DNA of 64,000 nucleotides from Haemophilus parainfluenzae. GTDB lineage: Bacteria; Pseudomonadota; Gammaproteobacteria; Enterobacterales; Pasteurellaceae. The notes under the pieces are model-generated. The model saw nothing but the letters and a program-made list of their open reading frames with translations. It was not told where the DNA came from and did not search any database. Where the stretch lies: contig NZ_CP063110.1 in NCBI RefSeq assembly GCF_014931275.1, positions 395,001 through 459,000 on the forward strand, written 5' to 3'. The position numbers and the translations under genes were made by a program. This document shows, piece by piece, positions 1 through 7,748 of the stretch (positions are counted from its first letter, which is position 1; each line of letters opens with the position of its first letter).

Positions 1-258
1 CTCACCAACTACCTAATCCCACTTGGGCTCATCCTATGGCATGTGGCCCGAAGGTCCCACACTTTAATCTTTCGATATTACGCGGTATTAGCTACAGTTT
101 CCCGTAGTTATCCCCCTCCATAAGCTAGATTCCCAAGCATTACTCACCCGTCCGCCACTCGTCATCAAAGAAGCAAGCTTCTTTATGTTACCGTTCGACT
201 TGCATGTGTTAAGCCTGCCGCCAGCGTTCAATCTGAGCCATGATCAAACTCTTCAATT
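1..258 (-). rRNA. rrs: 16S ribosomal RNA, 5' end (partial)
   Basis: Read on the minus strand, the sequence ending at 258 starts with the conserved bacterial 16S 5' end (AATTGAAGAGTTTGATCATG, then the universal 27F-type region) and runs out of the window at base 1, so only about the first 258 nt are present. It lies downstream of hemG on the same strand, as E. coli rrsA does. Confidence 0.97.
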
Positions 259-408
259 CAAGTTCAATCGCTCAATACTGCTGACATAAAATGTCACTAC
301 TTAAAAAGTATTATGAATTTCTAGTTAGCACCTATTAAGACTTCAAAATTAAAAAATATTTTTAAAACAAGTCAATCAACAAGTGCCCACACAGATTGTC
401 TGATATAT

Positions 409-420
409 TGTTAAAGAGCA
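409..420 (-). promoter_or_regulatory. rrn leader boxA antitermination element
   Basis: On the minus strand the rRNA leader contains TGCTCTTTAACA, a match to the rRNA boxA antitermination signal bound by NusB/NusE. It sits about 150 nt upstream of the mature 16S 5' end. Confidence 0.8.
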
Positions 421-424
421 AAAA

Positions 425-472
425 ACAACGACGCACCGGTTTTTCTTAAGATTCACAACAGCGCGTCGTTGT
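425..472 (-). promoter_or_regulatory. Hairpin at the extreme 5' end of the rrn transcript
   Basis: ACAACGACGC (425-434) and GCGTCGTTGT (463-472) form a perfect 10-bp inverted repeat with a 28-nt loop. With the -10 at 482-487, transcription should start near 474-476, so the stem would be almost the first nucleotides of the pre-rRNA. It could protect the 5' end or be a processing site; the role is inferred. Confidence 0.6.
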
Positions 473-481
473 GTGGGGCGT

Positions 482-509
482 ATTATAGGCATTTCAGACT
501 CCTTTGCAA
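482..509 (-). promoter_or_regulatory. rRNA operon promoter
   Basis: Minus strand: TTGCAA (504-509), a 16-bp spacer and TATAAT (482-487), followed by a GC-rich discriminator (ACGCCCC). A G/C-rich discriminator is typical of stringently controlled stable-RNA promoters. The tRNA cluster promoter near 20858-20885 has a similar one. Confidence 0.85.
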
Positions 510-599
510 GATCTTTTTGTAAAAAAATGTAAATTTTTTATTGGTTGAAGATCTTTTAATCAAATCGTCTAAAAAACACAATTTTTATGGTGTTTTATT

Positions 600-1106
600 C
601 TACGAATTCAGACTTTCTGCAAATGCCTTTACTTTTCCCCAATCGGTATATTCAATTTCTTTGGTCGAATCTGTTTCGCCACCTGTAATTTTCATAATCA
701 ATTGGATCATGACACGATCAATCCATTTATAGCGTGGATATAGCAATGCCCCTGCAAACACGCCGACTTTTACCGGAGTCCATTTTATGCGTTGAAGGAA
801 CTTACGAACATAGACATTTCCCTCTGGCGTATCTTTCCCTTCTTTTCTCGCGGTTAAACCTACACCAAAAAAGACCGCACTTTTTGCATTCAACAATTCG
901 TGATGACGTTCTACAAAACGATATACCTGTTTATTAAAGTGACCATAACGAACGGATGCTCCAATAATCACGCGATTAAAAACTTGAAGATCCTGCTCCT
1001 CCATTAACGGTGAAACCATCACTTCTCCTTCAAGATACTGAGCCATAAATTCAGCAATCTTTTTAGTTTGTCCATCACGGCTTGAATATAAAATTAATGT
1101 TTTCAT
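600..1106 (-). CDS. hemG: Protoporphyrinogen oxidase, menaquinone-dependent flavodoxin type
   Basis: The 168-residue protein begins [16 protein letters not shown], the FMN phosphate-binding loop of flavodoxin-fold HemG, and is close in length to E. coli HemG (181 aa). HemG oxidises protoporphyrinogen IX to protoporphyrin IX and passes electrons to the respiratory quinone pool, the penultimate step of haem synthesis. I chose the ATG at 1106 because it overlaps the trkH stop (TAATG) and matches the family N-terminus; an upstream extension would run far into trkH. An uptake sequence lies inside the gene near 873. The order yigZ-trkH-hemG-rrs is the E. coli order. Its presence fits a haem-making organism. 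Confidence 0.93.
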   Translation of the reverse strand: MKTLILYSSRDGQTKKIAEFMAQYLEGEVMVSPLMEEQDLQVFNRVIIGASVRYGHFNKQVYRFVERHHELLNAKSAVFFGVGLTARKEGKDTPEGNVYVRKFLQRIKWTPVKVGVFAGALLYPRYKWIDRVMIQLIMKITGGETDSTKEIEYTDWGKVKAFAESLNS

Positions 1107-2569
1107 TATGCCTTCCAAAACGCCGGTGTGAAGAGCGCCAATAATGTGAAAATTTCTAAACGACCGCATACCATCGCAATGGTGAGTACCCATTTAGCAC
1201 TATCTGGCATCGCCGTCATATTACTGCTTACTGAACCTAATCCCGGTCCAAGGTTATTAATACTTGCTAATACCGCATTAAAGGCATCAAAAGGTTCAAC
1301 ACCACATGCAATCACACTTAATAAACAAATAGTGAATACCAATAGATACGCTGAGAAAAAGGCCCAGATACTCCCTATCACTCGTTCATCAAGGACATTT
1401 TTACCCCATTTAATTGGATACACTAAATTAGGGTGTACAAATCGTTTCAGTTCTCTTGCACCTTGAAGATATAGCACTAAAATTCGTGCAACACGCAAAC
1501 CGCCACCGACTGAGCCTGCACAGCCACCAATAAAAGAGGCAATAATTAATAACATCGGCACAAAAGAAGGCCACTCAGCAAAATTCGATGTGGTGTAGCC
1601 TGTTGTCGTTGAAATTGATACGGCTTGGAATACGACTTGCTCAAAATCTTGCCATGAGGAATCAAAATATTGATGACTTATCATTACTAATGTACAAGCC
1701 ACGATAAGCAAAATTTGAATACTCATAAAGAAGCGGAATTCTGGATCTTTTGTGTAAATCTTCAAAATATTTTCTCGTCCTAAAGTCGAAAATGCTCTGA
1801 AGTGCAATGCGAAGTTACAAGCAGAAATCCACAAGAAAATAACCGTGATAAAATTAATCGCCGAGCTATTAAAATAACCGATGCTGGCATCATGCGTAGA
1901 AAAGCCGCCAATGGATACCGTCGAGAAACTATGTGTAAGTGCATCAAACGGTGTCATACCTGCTAGCCAATAAGCCAAGGTACAAGACATGGTTAAAAAG
2001 AAATAAACAAACCACAATGCCTTTGCCGTTTCTGCTATCCTTGGCTGAATTTTCTGATCTTTCATTGGACCAGACATTTCAGCACGGTATAACTGCATTC
2101 CGCCAATACCCAATAAAGGAATAATCGCAATCGCAAGTACGATGATCCCCATGCCGCCTAACCATTGTAAAAATTGACGGTAAAACAGAATGGCTTTCGG
2201 TAAATTATCTAACCCAGTCATGACTGTGGCGCCCGTGGTTGTTAACCCGGAAAACGCCTCAAATACGGCAGAAGCCACTGTTAAATGAGGTGCATCAAAT
2301 AATAACAATGGTAAGGTTGCTAACCCGCCAAGAACGAACCAAAATGCCACCACAATTAAGAAACCATCACGAGACCGCAATTCTTGTTTGTGATGATGAC
2401 AAGGCCACCAAAGCAACATGCCCACGGTTAAGCTCAATGCAAAAGCTTGCATAAACGCTTTACCGCCTCCATCGCCATAAATAAGCGCCACAAAGGCTGG
2501 AATCAGCATCGTGCCGGAAAAGCACATGATCAAAATGCCGATAATCCGAATAATGGATAAAATATGCAC
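1106..2569 (-). CDS. trkH: Trk potassium uptake system membrane subunit TrkH
   Basis: The 487-residue polytopic inner-membrane protein has the four pore-loop signatures of TrkH/KtrB transporters: [27 protein letters not shown] and NNLGPGLG. Each contributes a glycine to the K+ selectivity filter. TrkH works with the cytosolic NAD-binding regulator TrkA, which is not in this window. Its stop codon shares one base with the hemG start, so the two are probably translationally coupled; yigZ ends 10 nt upstream. Length is normal for the family (E. coli 483 aa). Confidence 0.95.
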   Translation of the reverse strand: MHILSIIRIIGILIMCFSGTMLIPAFVALIYGDGGGKAFMQAFALSLTVGMLLWWPCHHHKQELRSRDGFLIVVAFWFVLGGLATLPLLLFDAPHLTVASAVFEAFSGLTTTGATVMTGLDNLPKAILFYRQFLQWLGGMGIIVLAIAIIPLLGIGGMQLYRAEMSGPMKDQKIQPRIAETAKALWFVYFFLTMSCTLAYWLAGMTPFDALTHSFSTVSIGGFSTHDASIGYFNSSAINFITVIFLWISACNFALHFRAFSTLGRENILKIYTKDPEFRFFMSIQILLIVACTLVMISHQYFDSSWQDFEQVVFQAVSISTTTGYTTSNFAEWPSFVPMLLIIASFIGGCAGSVGGGLRVARILVLYLQGARELKRFVHPNLVYPIKWGKNVLDERVIGSIWAFFSAYLLVFTICLLSVIACGVEPFDAFNAVLASINNLGPGLGSVSSNMTAMPDSAKWVLTIAMVCGRLEIFTLLALFTPAFWKA

Positions 2570-2579
2570 AATATCTCGC

Positions 2580-3191
2580 TTAATTCATTTCTTCTAATTT
2601 CAACGTTCCTGCCGAACGCTCAATTAATGCTTGTTCAAAAGGTTTAATTTGATCTTCACTAATGCCTAACTGCAATGTTATCTGCACTTGAAAATCTTGT
2701 TCATAAATTTCAATTTGATGTTGTTCACATAAAATTTGGATCCAATTTAATTGTGCATAATCACAATGAACTTGGAATAACTGACGTTCTACTTTTCGTT
2801 CAGTTTCTAATAATTTTAAAGCTTGCTGCACACCATTTCCATAAGCTCGAACTAAACCGCCTGTGCCTAATAAAATACCACCATAATAACGAACAACTAC
2901 GGCACTAATCTCACCGATTTGGCTACCTTGCAAAGCCGATAGCATCGGTTTCCCTGCAGTGCCAGCTGGCTCACCGTCATCGGAAAAGCCTAATTGTTGC
3001 GAATCAGTTGGCTTGCCGGCCACGGCTGCCCAACAATGATGGCGGGCATTAGGGTGCTGCGCTTTAATTTCAGCCCAAAAAGCTTTGGCTTGTTCAAGCC
3101 CTTCCGTATGTTGCAAATACGTGATAAATCGACTTTTCTTAATTTCTTCTTCAAAAACAACCGCACTTTTGGGGATAAGGTATTCAGCCAT
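2580..3191 (-). CDS. yigZ: YigZ/IMPACT family protein
   Basis: This 203-residue protein belongs to the UPF0029/IMPACT family. The strongest blocks are [10 protein letters not shown] near the N-terminus, [15 protein letters not shown], and [20 protein letters not shown], shared with E. coli YigZ. The N-terminal domain has a ribosomal-protein S5 domain 2-like fold and the C-terminal part is ferredoxin-like; the cellular role is unsettled, with translation-related functions proposed for eukaryotic IMPACT. I prefer the ATG at 3191 (MAEYLIP) to the upstream in-frame TTG at 3206, because it matches the enteric N-terminus. First gene of a likely yigZ-trkH-hemG operon. Confidence 0.9.
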   Translation of the reverse strand: MAEYLIPKSAVVFEEEIKKSRFITYLQHTEGLEQAKAFWAEIKAQHPNARHHCWAAVAGKPTDSQQLGFSDDGEPAGTAGKPMLSALQGSQIGEISAVVVRYYGGILLGTGGLVRAYGNGVQQALKLLETERKVERQLFQVHCDYAQLNWIQILCEQHQIEIYEQDFQVQITLQLGISEDQIKPFEQALIERSAGTLKLEEMN

Positions 3192-3268
3192 GGACTCATT
3201 ATTCAAGTAAACTTGTTGCGTAGTTTATCATTGATAGCGGATTTATCGAAATTTCCCCATAATTATTG

Positions 3269-3274
3269 TATGAT
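3269..3274 (+). promoter_or_regulatory. Probable -10 element of tusA (copy A)
   Basis: TATGAT lies 33 nt upstream of the first tusA start. The hexamer 17 bp further upstream (TCGAAA) is a poor -35. This region is absent upstream of the second tusA copy. Confidence 0.4.
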
Positions 3275-3307
3275 GTAGCTCAATTTCAATAAAACTGATG
3301 AATAATA

Positions 3308-3547
3308 ATGACTGAAATTACTGTCGATAAAACCCTTGATACCGTTGGTTTACGTTGTCCTGAACCCGTGATGCTCGTGAGAAAAAACATTCGCCACATG
3401 AATGAAGGTGAAGTTCTACTTATTTTGGCGGATGACCCTGCCACGACTCGCGATATTCCCAGTTTCTGCCAATTTATGGAACATACCCTTTTAGCGAGTG
3501 AAACCCAAGATGCACCTTTTAAATACTGGGTGAAAAAAGGCCAATAA
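3308..3547 (+). CDS. tusA: TusA sulfur-carrier protein, copy A
   Basis: The 79-residue protein has the TusA/SirA signature LRCPEPVM; its cysteine carries the persulfide passed from IscS to TusBCD for 2-thiolation of tRNA wobble uridine, and TusA also feeds molybdenum-cofactor chemistry. Length is normal (E. coli 81 aa). This copy keeps the conserved Arg before the catalytic Cys and has its own upstream intergenic region with a plausible -10 at 3269-3274, so it is the likely functional parent. There is no strong Shine-Dalgarno. It converges on a lipoprotein gene and is duplicated at 4710-4949. Confidence 0.93.
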   Translation: MTEITVDKTLDTVGLRCPEPVMLVRKNIRHMNEGEVLLILADDPATTRDIPSFCQFMEHTLLASETQDAPFKYWVKKGQ

Positions 3548-3574
3548 AAATGCGGCCAATATTGACCGCACTTT
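3547..3574 (-). terminator. Uptake-sequence hairpin between convergent genes
   Basis: A degenerate and a perfect uptake sequence face each other (AAAATGCGGCCAAT / ATTGACCGCACTTT). Read as minus-strand RNA the stem pairs fully, using two G-U pairs; plus-strand RNA has two A-C mismatches. It should therefore act mainly as the terminator of the minus-strand lipoprotein gene. Confidence 0.65.
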
Positions 3575-3576
3575 GA

Positions 3577-4506
3577 TTACTCTTCTACTGGTGTTGTGTA
3601 TGGCGCTATATATCCGAAGTCATAATACTTCTGTTTTACAAAATCTGGCATTAATAAATTTTCAAGTTGTAGCAATCCCCACGATATCACTAAATCTTGC
3701 TCGCCCTCGGCATACGAAGCAATTTCATACTCGTCATAAATAAAATGAATACCATCGTGTGCAAGATAGAAATTCTTAGAAACATCAAAATCTGTTTTTT
3801 TCGTAAACGCATCTTCATCTTTTATGCGACCAGAGTCTGTATAAAACCTCCATAATAATTCTTTAACTTCAGGGAGTTTTTTCTGATCAATAATATCGGA
3901 AAGCGTTAGAACTTTATGTGTTGTCATATCTACAGTTAAATATACGTTACCACCTACACCGTGTGGTCCTCCAGTATAGCTATAATACCTCACTGCAAAA
4001 GTCGCTAATTTTTCTTTTTGACCAACAAATACCATCCAAGCATGACGAGAGAAACCTAGCTCAGGCTCTTTTTCTAAAGATGCTCTTATATCATTCAAAA
4101 TTATTTTGTATTCAGTCAGCACCTGCTCTCGTGTTTTAGGCGCATTTTCTCCAAATTCATTTTTTACCAATTCAGTCCATAACAGTTCGTCTAACCAATC
4201 TATATTCGTTTTTAATCCCAATAGGCTAATACCAATTTCTACCTCATCACGCTCAAACCAACGTTCTTGCGATGGGGTATATTTAATTTTTTCTACTTTT
4301 TCAAAAATAGTGTCTTTTTCTGGAAAAATAGCAGGAATAACCTTCTCCACCTTTTCTTTTTCAGCTTTTAATTGCGTATTTTCTGCCGTCAGTTGTGCAA
4401 TTGTCTGTGTTTGTTGCTCAATGGTTGCTTTCGCTTCTTTATCTTCGCAACCTGTTACAGTAAAAAGTGCAGTTAAAATTAAGGCTGAAATGAATGTCTT
4501 TTTCAT
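3577..4506 (-). CDS. Lipoprotein with DUF4163/DUF3298 (RsiV-like) domain, copy A
   Basis: The 309-residue protein starts with a lipoprotein signal peptide (MKKTFISALILTALFTVTGC, Cys20). A short coiled coil follows (about residues 28-55, TIAQLTAENTQLKAEKEKVE). The body carries the YYSYTGGPHGVGGNVYLT and LTLSDII elements of the DUF4163/DUF3298 family. In Bacillus RsiV this domain binds lysozyme; no such function is shown here. The signal peptide holds a damaged uptake sequence (AAGTGCAGT). It follows a selB remnant rather than intact selB, so its promoter is uncertain. The paralogue at 4978-5880 is nearly identical over the first 60 residues but only about half identical after that. Confidence 0.8.
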   Translation of the reverse strand: MKKTFISALILTALFTVTGCEDKEAKATIEQQTQTIAQLTAENTQLKAEKEKVEKVIPAIFPEKDTIFEKVEKIKYTPSQERWFERDEVEIGISLLGLKTNIDWLDELLWTELVKNEFGENAPKTREQVLTEYKIILNDIRASLEKEPELGFSRHAWMVFVGQKEKLATFAVRYYSYTGGPHGVGGNVYLTVDMTTHKVLTLSDIIDQKKLPEVKELLWRFYTDSGRIKDEDAFTKKTDFDVSKNFYLAHDGIHFIYDEYEIASYAEGEQDLVISWGLLQLENLLMPDFVKQKYYDFGYIAPYTTPVEE

Positions 4507-4514
4507 GTTTTATC

Positions 4515-4709
4515 CTATAAATCGAATGTATCTTTATCACGTAGAATGTGATCATTGCCTTTGCGGCGTAAAAAACCGGTACGGTCAAAATATTCCATTA
4601 ATTGCACTGTCAGTTTTCGACCAAAGTTCAGTTTATCACGTAATTCATTTACGGCAACTTTACCTTCTTCGCCTGCCATTTGCTTAATTAAGCGAGCATA
4701 AGCATAAAT
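4515..4709 (-). pseudogene. selB: Truncated selB 3' end (last 64 codons)
   Basis: This is a copy of the final 64 codons of selB including the stop, matching 5889-6083 with about four base differences. It corresponds to the last winged-helix domain of SelB, the part that binds the SECIS hairpin in E. coli. It is open from the junction at 4709 but has no start of its own other than an internal Met codon ([11 protein letters not shown]) without a convincing ribosome-binding site. I regard it as a remnant left by the tandem duplication. Confidence 0.9.
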
Positions 4710-4949
4710 ATGACTGAAATTACTGTCAATAAAACCCTTGATACCGTTGGTTTATGTTGTCCTGAACCTGTAATGCTCGTGAGAAAAAACATTCGCCACA
4801 TGAATGAAGGTGAAGTGCTGCTTATTTTGGCGGACGATCCCGCCACGACTCGCGATATTCCCAGTTTCTGCCAATTTATGGAACATACCCTTTTAGCGAG
4901 TGAAACCAAAGAGACACCTTTTAAATACTGGGTGAAAAAAGGCCAATAA
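4710..4949 (+). CDS. tusA: TusA sulfur-carrier protein, copy B
   Basis: A second intact 79-residue TusA with five substitutions relative to copy A (Asp7Asn, Arg16Cys and three in the SETQDAP segment). The catalytic Cys17 is kept, but the conserved Arg before it is now Cys, giving a vicinal Cys-Cys (GLCCPEPVM). The start codon abuts the selB remnant, so the native promoter region is lost and no Shine-Dalgarno is visible. The frame is nevertheless open. It may be silent, weakly expressed or recently formed. Confidence 0.85.
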   Translation: MTEITVNKTLDTVGLCCPEPVMLVRKNIRHMNEGEVLLILADDPATTRDIPSFCQFMEHTLLASETKETPFKYWVKKGQ

Positions 4950-4976
4950 AAATGCGGCCATTATTGACCGCACTTT
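4949..4976 (-). terminator. Uptake-sequence hairpin between tusA-B and lipoprotein B
   Basis: Same arrangement as 3547-3574: a degenerate uptake sequence (AAAATGCGGCC) faces a perfect one (TTGACCGCACTTT). Pairing is again more complete in minus-strand RNA, so it probably ends the selA-selB-lipoprotein transcript. Confidence 0.65.
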
Positions 4977-4977
4977 G

Positions 4978-5880
4978 TTATTCTGCCGTATTACTCGAAA
5001 CGGGATAATACTGTTTCTGAAGAAATTCAGGCTTCAATAACGCAGAGGCATTCCACCACTCAATCACCAGCTCCTGTGGCCCTTCTGCATAAGACGCAAT
5101 TTCATACACATTATACACAAAATGAATCCCATCATGATCTAAATAGAAATTATCGGTCACTTCAAAAGCATCTTTTGATGTAAATACTTCCTCATCTTTT
5201 ACCTCGCCATATCGAGTGTAACGTTCCCAAAGTAATTCTTTTAATTTGGTTTGTTGGTTTGGTTTAAAAACATCATCAAATGAAAGTTGTTTTTTCGTTT
5301 CTAAATCAATATTAAGATAGTAATAACCACCAACCCCATGAACCCCACCTTCATAGCTGTAATAGTTTACAAGAAATACTGCAAGCTTACCCCTTTGGTG
5401 ACTAAATGCTAAATCTAAGGTTTCATCAACACCACTTATCGGGAATTCCAACATCTCTTTTTTAGCTTCATCATATGCTTTCTGGTAATCTGCAATAAGC
5501 TGCTCGCGGCTTCTTGGTTTGCCATCAGCATTTTTTGAAATTTCTTCTAAAAGTAGTTTATCTAACCACTCAATATTCGTTTTTAGTGTAGAAACGCTGT
5601 AATGAATCTTACCTTCAACAGGCGCATATTCATCTTCTTTGACCGGTTTAGGATATTTGATAGTCTCCTCTTTATCAAAAATCACATCATTTTGAGCAAT
5701 TATTGCAGGGATAATTTTCTCAGCCTTTTCTTTTTCAGCTTTTAATTGCGTATTTTCTGCCGTCAGTTGTGCAATTGTCTGTGTTTGTTGCGCAATGGTT
5801 GCTTTCGCTTCTTTATCTTCGCAACCTGTTGCAGTAAAAAGTGCGGTTAAAATTAAGGCTGAAATGAATGTCTTTTTCAT
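4978..5880 (-). CDS. Lipoprotein with DUF4163/DUF3298 (RsiV-like) domain, copy B
   Basis: The 300-residue paralogue of the 3577-4506 gene. It has the same lipoprotein signal (Cys20) and coiled coil, then a diverged body that keeps the family core (YYSYEGGVHGVGGYYYLNID, LSFDDVF, FYLDHDGIHFVYNVYEIASYAEG). Its start lies 8 nt after the selB stop, with AGGATAACACATG giving a ribosome-binding site, so it is probably co-transcribed with selA-selB. Its signal peptide carries a perfect uptake sequence. The C-terminus has no similarity to that of copy A. The likely location is a lipid-anchored envelope protein; function unknown. Confidence 0.82.
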   Translation of the reverse strand: MKKTFISALILTALFTATGCEDKEAKATIAQQTQTIAQLTAENTQLKAEKEKAEKIIPAIIAQNDVIFDKEETIKYPKPVKEDEYAPVEGKIHYSVSTLKTNIEWLDKLLLEEISKNADGKPRSREQLIADYQKAYDEAKKEMLEFPISGVDETLDLAFSHQRGKLAVFLVNYYSYEGGVHGVGGYYYLNIDLETKKQLSFDDVFKPNQQTKLKELLWERYTRYGEVKDEEVFTSKDAFEVTDNFYLDHDGIHFVYNVYEIASYAEGPQELVIEWWNASALLKPEFLQKQYYPVSSNTAE

Positions 5881-5888
5881 GTGTTATC

Positions 5889-7748
5889 CTATAAATCAAA
5901 TGTATCTTTATCACGTAGAATGTGATCATTGCCTTTGCGGCGTAAAAAGCCGGTACGGTCAAAATATTCCATTAATTGCACTGTCAGTTTTCGACCGAAG
6001 TTCAGTTTATCACGTAATTCATTTACGGCAACTTTACCTTCTTCGCCTGCCATTTCCTTAATTAAGCGAGCATAAGCATAAATGCTTTCTGTGAGGAAAA
6101 AACGATCTTTTACGATTGGCGTAAGATAGCCCAATTTACCCGCTTTATACATAAAATTACGCATCACACTTTCATCTTGCGCCAAGGCTGTTGCCATATC
6201 ACGTACCCAAATGGCTTGACCATGCGCTTTCTCAAATTCAGCTAACACCGCTTGCCATAAGCTTTGCTCTTCAGCTGAAAATTGGATTTTGTGTGAAGGC
6301 AAATGTAGCCAACCACGAGTCTGCTGCAATTGGCCTTCATCAAGCATTTCTTCAATAAAATGATAAATCAGATTTTCCGGTTGGTTTAGTGTTGCAATAC
6401 GGTATAAGCGGGCCTTACTCAAACCTAGCTGATCATTATGTTGCTCATGATAGGTAGCAAGTGCGGTCAAAATTTGCTGCGTTTTTTCACGTTGATAATC
6501 GCGATTAAAACACCAATTTTGGAAACGGATATCGCCGTTCTCGGCCAATGCTTCAGCCAATTGATTTTCGGTTAGTTGCTCACTCCACATTAAAGCTTGA
6601 GCTGAAATCGCCTCTTTTTGTAAGGTCAATCCGATGCGTTGTGTGGCGGTTTGAGCCTGATTAAGTTTAGCCAAGAACGCTAAGCGAGCCTCTGTGCGCT
6701 TATAACGTTTTGGTGAATGAATTTCGAGTACCTTAGCACCACCAATTAACGCTTTCGCATCACCACTACGTAAAATTAATTTATCCCCAAAAGCTAAAAA
6801 TAATGGCTGTTCTAAAATCACTTCTGCCAAAGTGCGGTCATTTTTCATTGCATTTTTGCTTTCAAGCAAGGTGAGTTTACCCGTCGTACGGCTTGCCGCA
6901 TGATAAATGTGTACAGGCTGACTGTCTTTCAAATTCACTTCAGGTGTAATTTCAATGGTAATACGATCGGTTGGCTCAAGTGGCTCTGAGGCTAACAACC
7001 AATCGCCACGCTGCATTGGAATACGATCTAAATCAACGTTTAAATTGAGCGCTAAGCGTTGACCAGCCAAGCCTTTCTCACTCGGTGTATTTTGAGCATG
7101 GATATTTTTTACGCGAACCTTTTGTCCCGTAGAAAGGAAGAGTTCATCATCAATGGCCACCGTTCCTGCAAATGCTGTGCCCGTTACTACTGTCCCCGCC
7201 CCTTTCACGCTAAAGACACGGTCGATAGCGTAACGGAATGGTTTATCCATTTCAGCTAATTCAGGTAAATTGGCTAAATAATCACGTAACGCATCAATAC
7301 CTAAGCCTGTTTGCGCCGATGTAATAAAATAATGAGATTCAGCTAAGAATGGATAATCCGTCTGAATTTGTGTTTTTAATGCCTCGATTTGCTCATCTGT
7401 TGCTCGGTCAGCCTTGGTAATCACCACCATGATTTCAGTAAATTGAAGCTGACGTAAAATCGCTAAGTGTTCTTTAGTTTGTGCGGCAATCCCTTCATCT
7501 GCAGCAACGATGAGCATCGCATAATGCACACCACCAAGCCCCGCCAACATATTGGCGAGAAACTTTTCATGGCCAGGCACATCAATAAACCCGAGCACTT
7601 TCTCTTTTAAAGGCAAATAGGCATACCCCAAATCAATGGTCATGCCACGTTTTTTTTCTTCCGGCAAATGGGCAGTATTCGTGCCTGTCAGCGCTTGCAA
7701 AAGGGCTGTTTTACCATGATCGACATGTCCTGATGTTACTATGATCAT
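5889..7748 (-). CDS. selB: Selenocysteine-specific elongation factor SelB
   Basis: The 619-residue translation GTPase delivers Sec-tRNA to recoded UGA codons marked by a SECIS hairpin. The G domain opens the protein (GHVDHGKT P-loop, [13 protein letters not shown]), followed by EF-Tu-like beta-barrel domains and the C-terminal winged-helix repeats (about residues 380-619) that bind the mRNA hairpin. Length matches E. coli SelB (614 aa). Its ATG overlaps the selA stop by 4 nt, indicating coupled translation. The last 64 codons are duplicated at 4515-4709. No selenoprotein gene is visible in the window. Confidence 0.97.
   Translation of the reverse strand: MIIVTSGHVDHGKTALLQALTGTNTAHLPEEKKRGMTIDLGYAYLPLKEKVLGFIDVPGHEKFLANMLAGLGGVHYAMLIVAADEGIAAQTKEHLAILRQLQFTEIMVVITKADRATDEQIEALKTQIQTDYPFLAESHYFITSAQTGLGIDALRDYLANLPELAEMDKPFRYAIDRVFSVKGAGTVVTGTAFAGTVAIDDELFLSTGQKVRVKNIHAQNTPSEKGLAGQRLALNLNVDLDRIPMQRGDWLLASEPLEPTDRITIEITPEVNLKDSQPVHIYHAASRTTGKLTLLESKNAMKNDRTLAEVILEQPLFLAFGDKLILRSGDAKALIGGAKVLEIHSPKRYKRTEARLAFLAKLNQAQTATQRIGLTLQKEAISAQALMWSEQLTENQLAEALAENGDIRFQNWCFNRDYQREKTQQILTALATYHEQHNDQLGLSKARLYRIATLNQPENLIYHFIEEMLDEGQLQQTRGWLHLPSHKIQFSAEEQSLWQAVLAEFEKAHGQAIWVRDMATALAQDESVMRNFMYKAGKLGYLTPIVKDRFFLTESIYAYARLIKEMAGEEGKVAVNELRDKLNFGRKLTVQLMEYFDRTGFLRRKGNDHILRDKDTFDL

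Larger units (their letters stand above)
3308..4709. repeat. Tandem duplication unit, copy A (tusA, lipoprotein, selB 3' end)
   Basis: This block repeats as 4710-6083. The left edge is exactly the tusA start codon and the right edge is inside selB. Flanking portions (tusA; lipoprotein first ~60 codons; last 195 nt of selB) are almost identical between copies, while the lipoprotein body is strongly diverged. At the junction (4709/4710) selB sequence ends in CATAAAT and tusA begins ATGACTG with no clear microhomology. Confidence 0.93.
4710..6083. repeat. Tandem duplication unit, copy B
   Basis: Second copy of the tusA/lipoprotein/selB 3' block, 28 bp shorter than copy A because of a 9-codon difference in the lipoprotein gene and one base in the convergent gap. 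The selB part here is continuous with full-length selB, so the right end is the original chromosomal sequence. The left end of copy A is next to yigZ, so the ancestral order was yigZ, tusA, lipoprotein, selB. Confidence 0.92.

Noticed and set aside
4688..4909. Minus-strand open frame across tusA copy B
   Set aside because: It is a shadow of the tusA coding strand with no family resemblance, and the plus-strand frame encodes a conserved protein.
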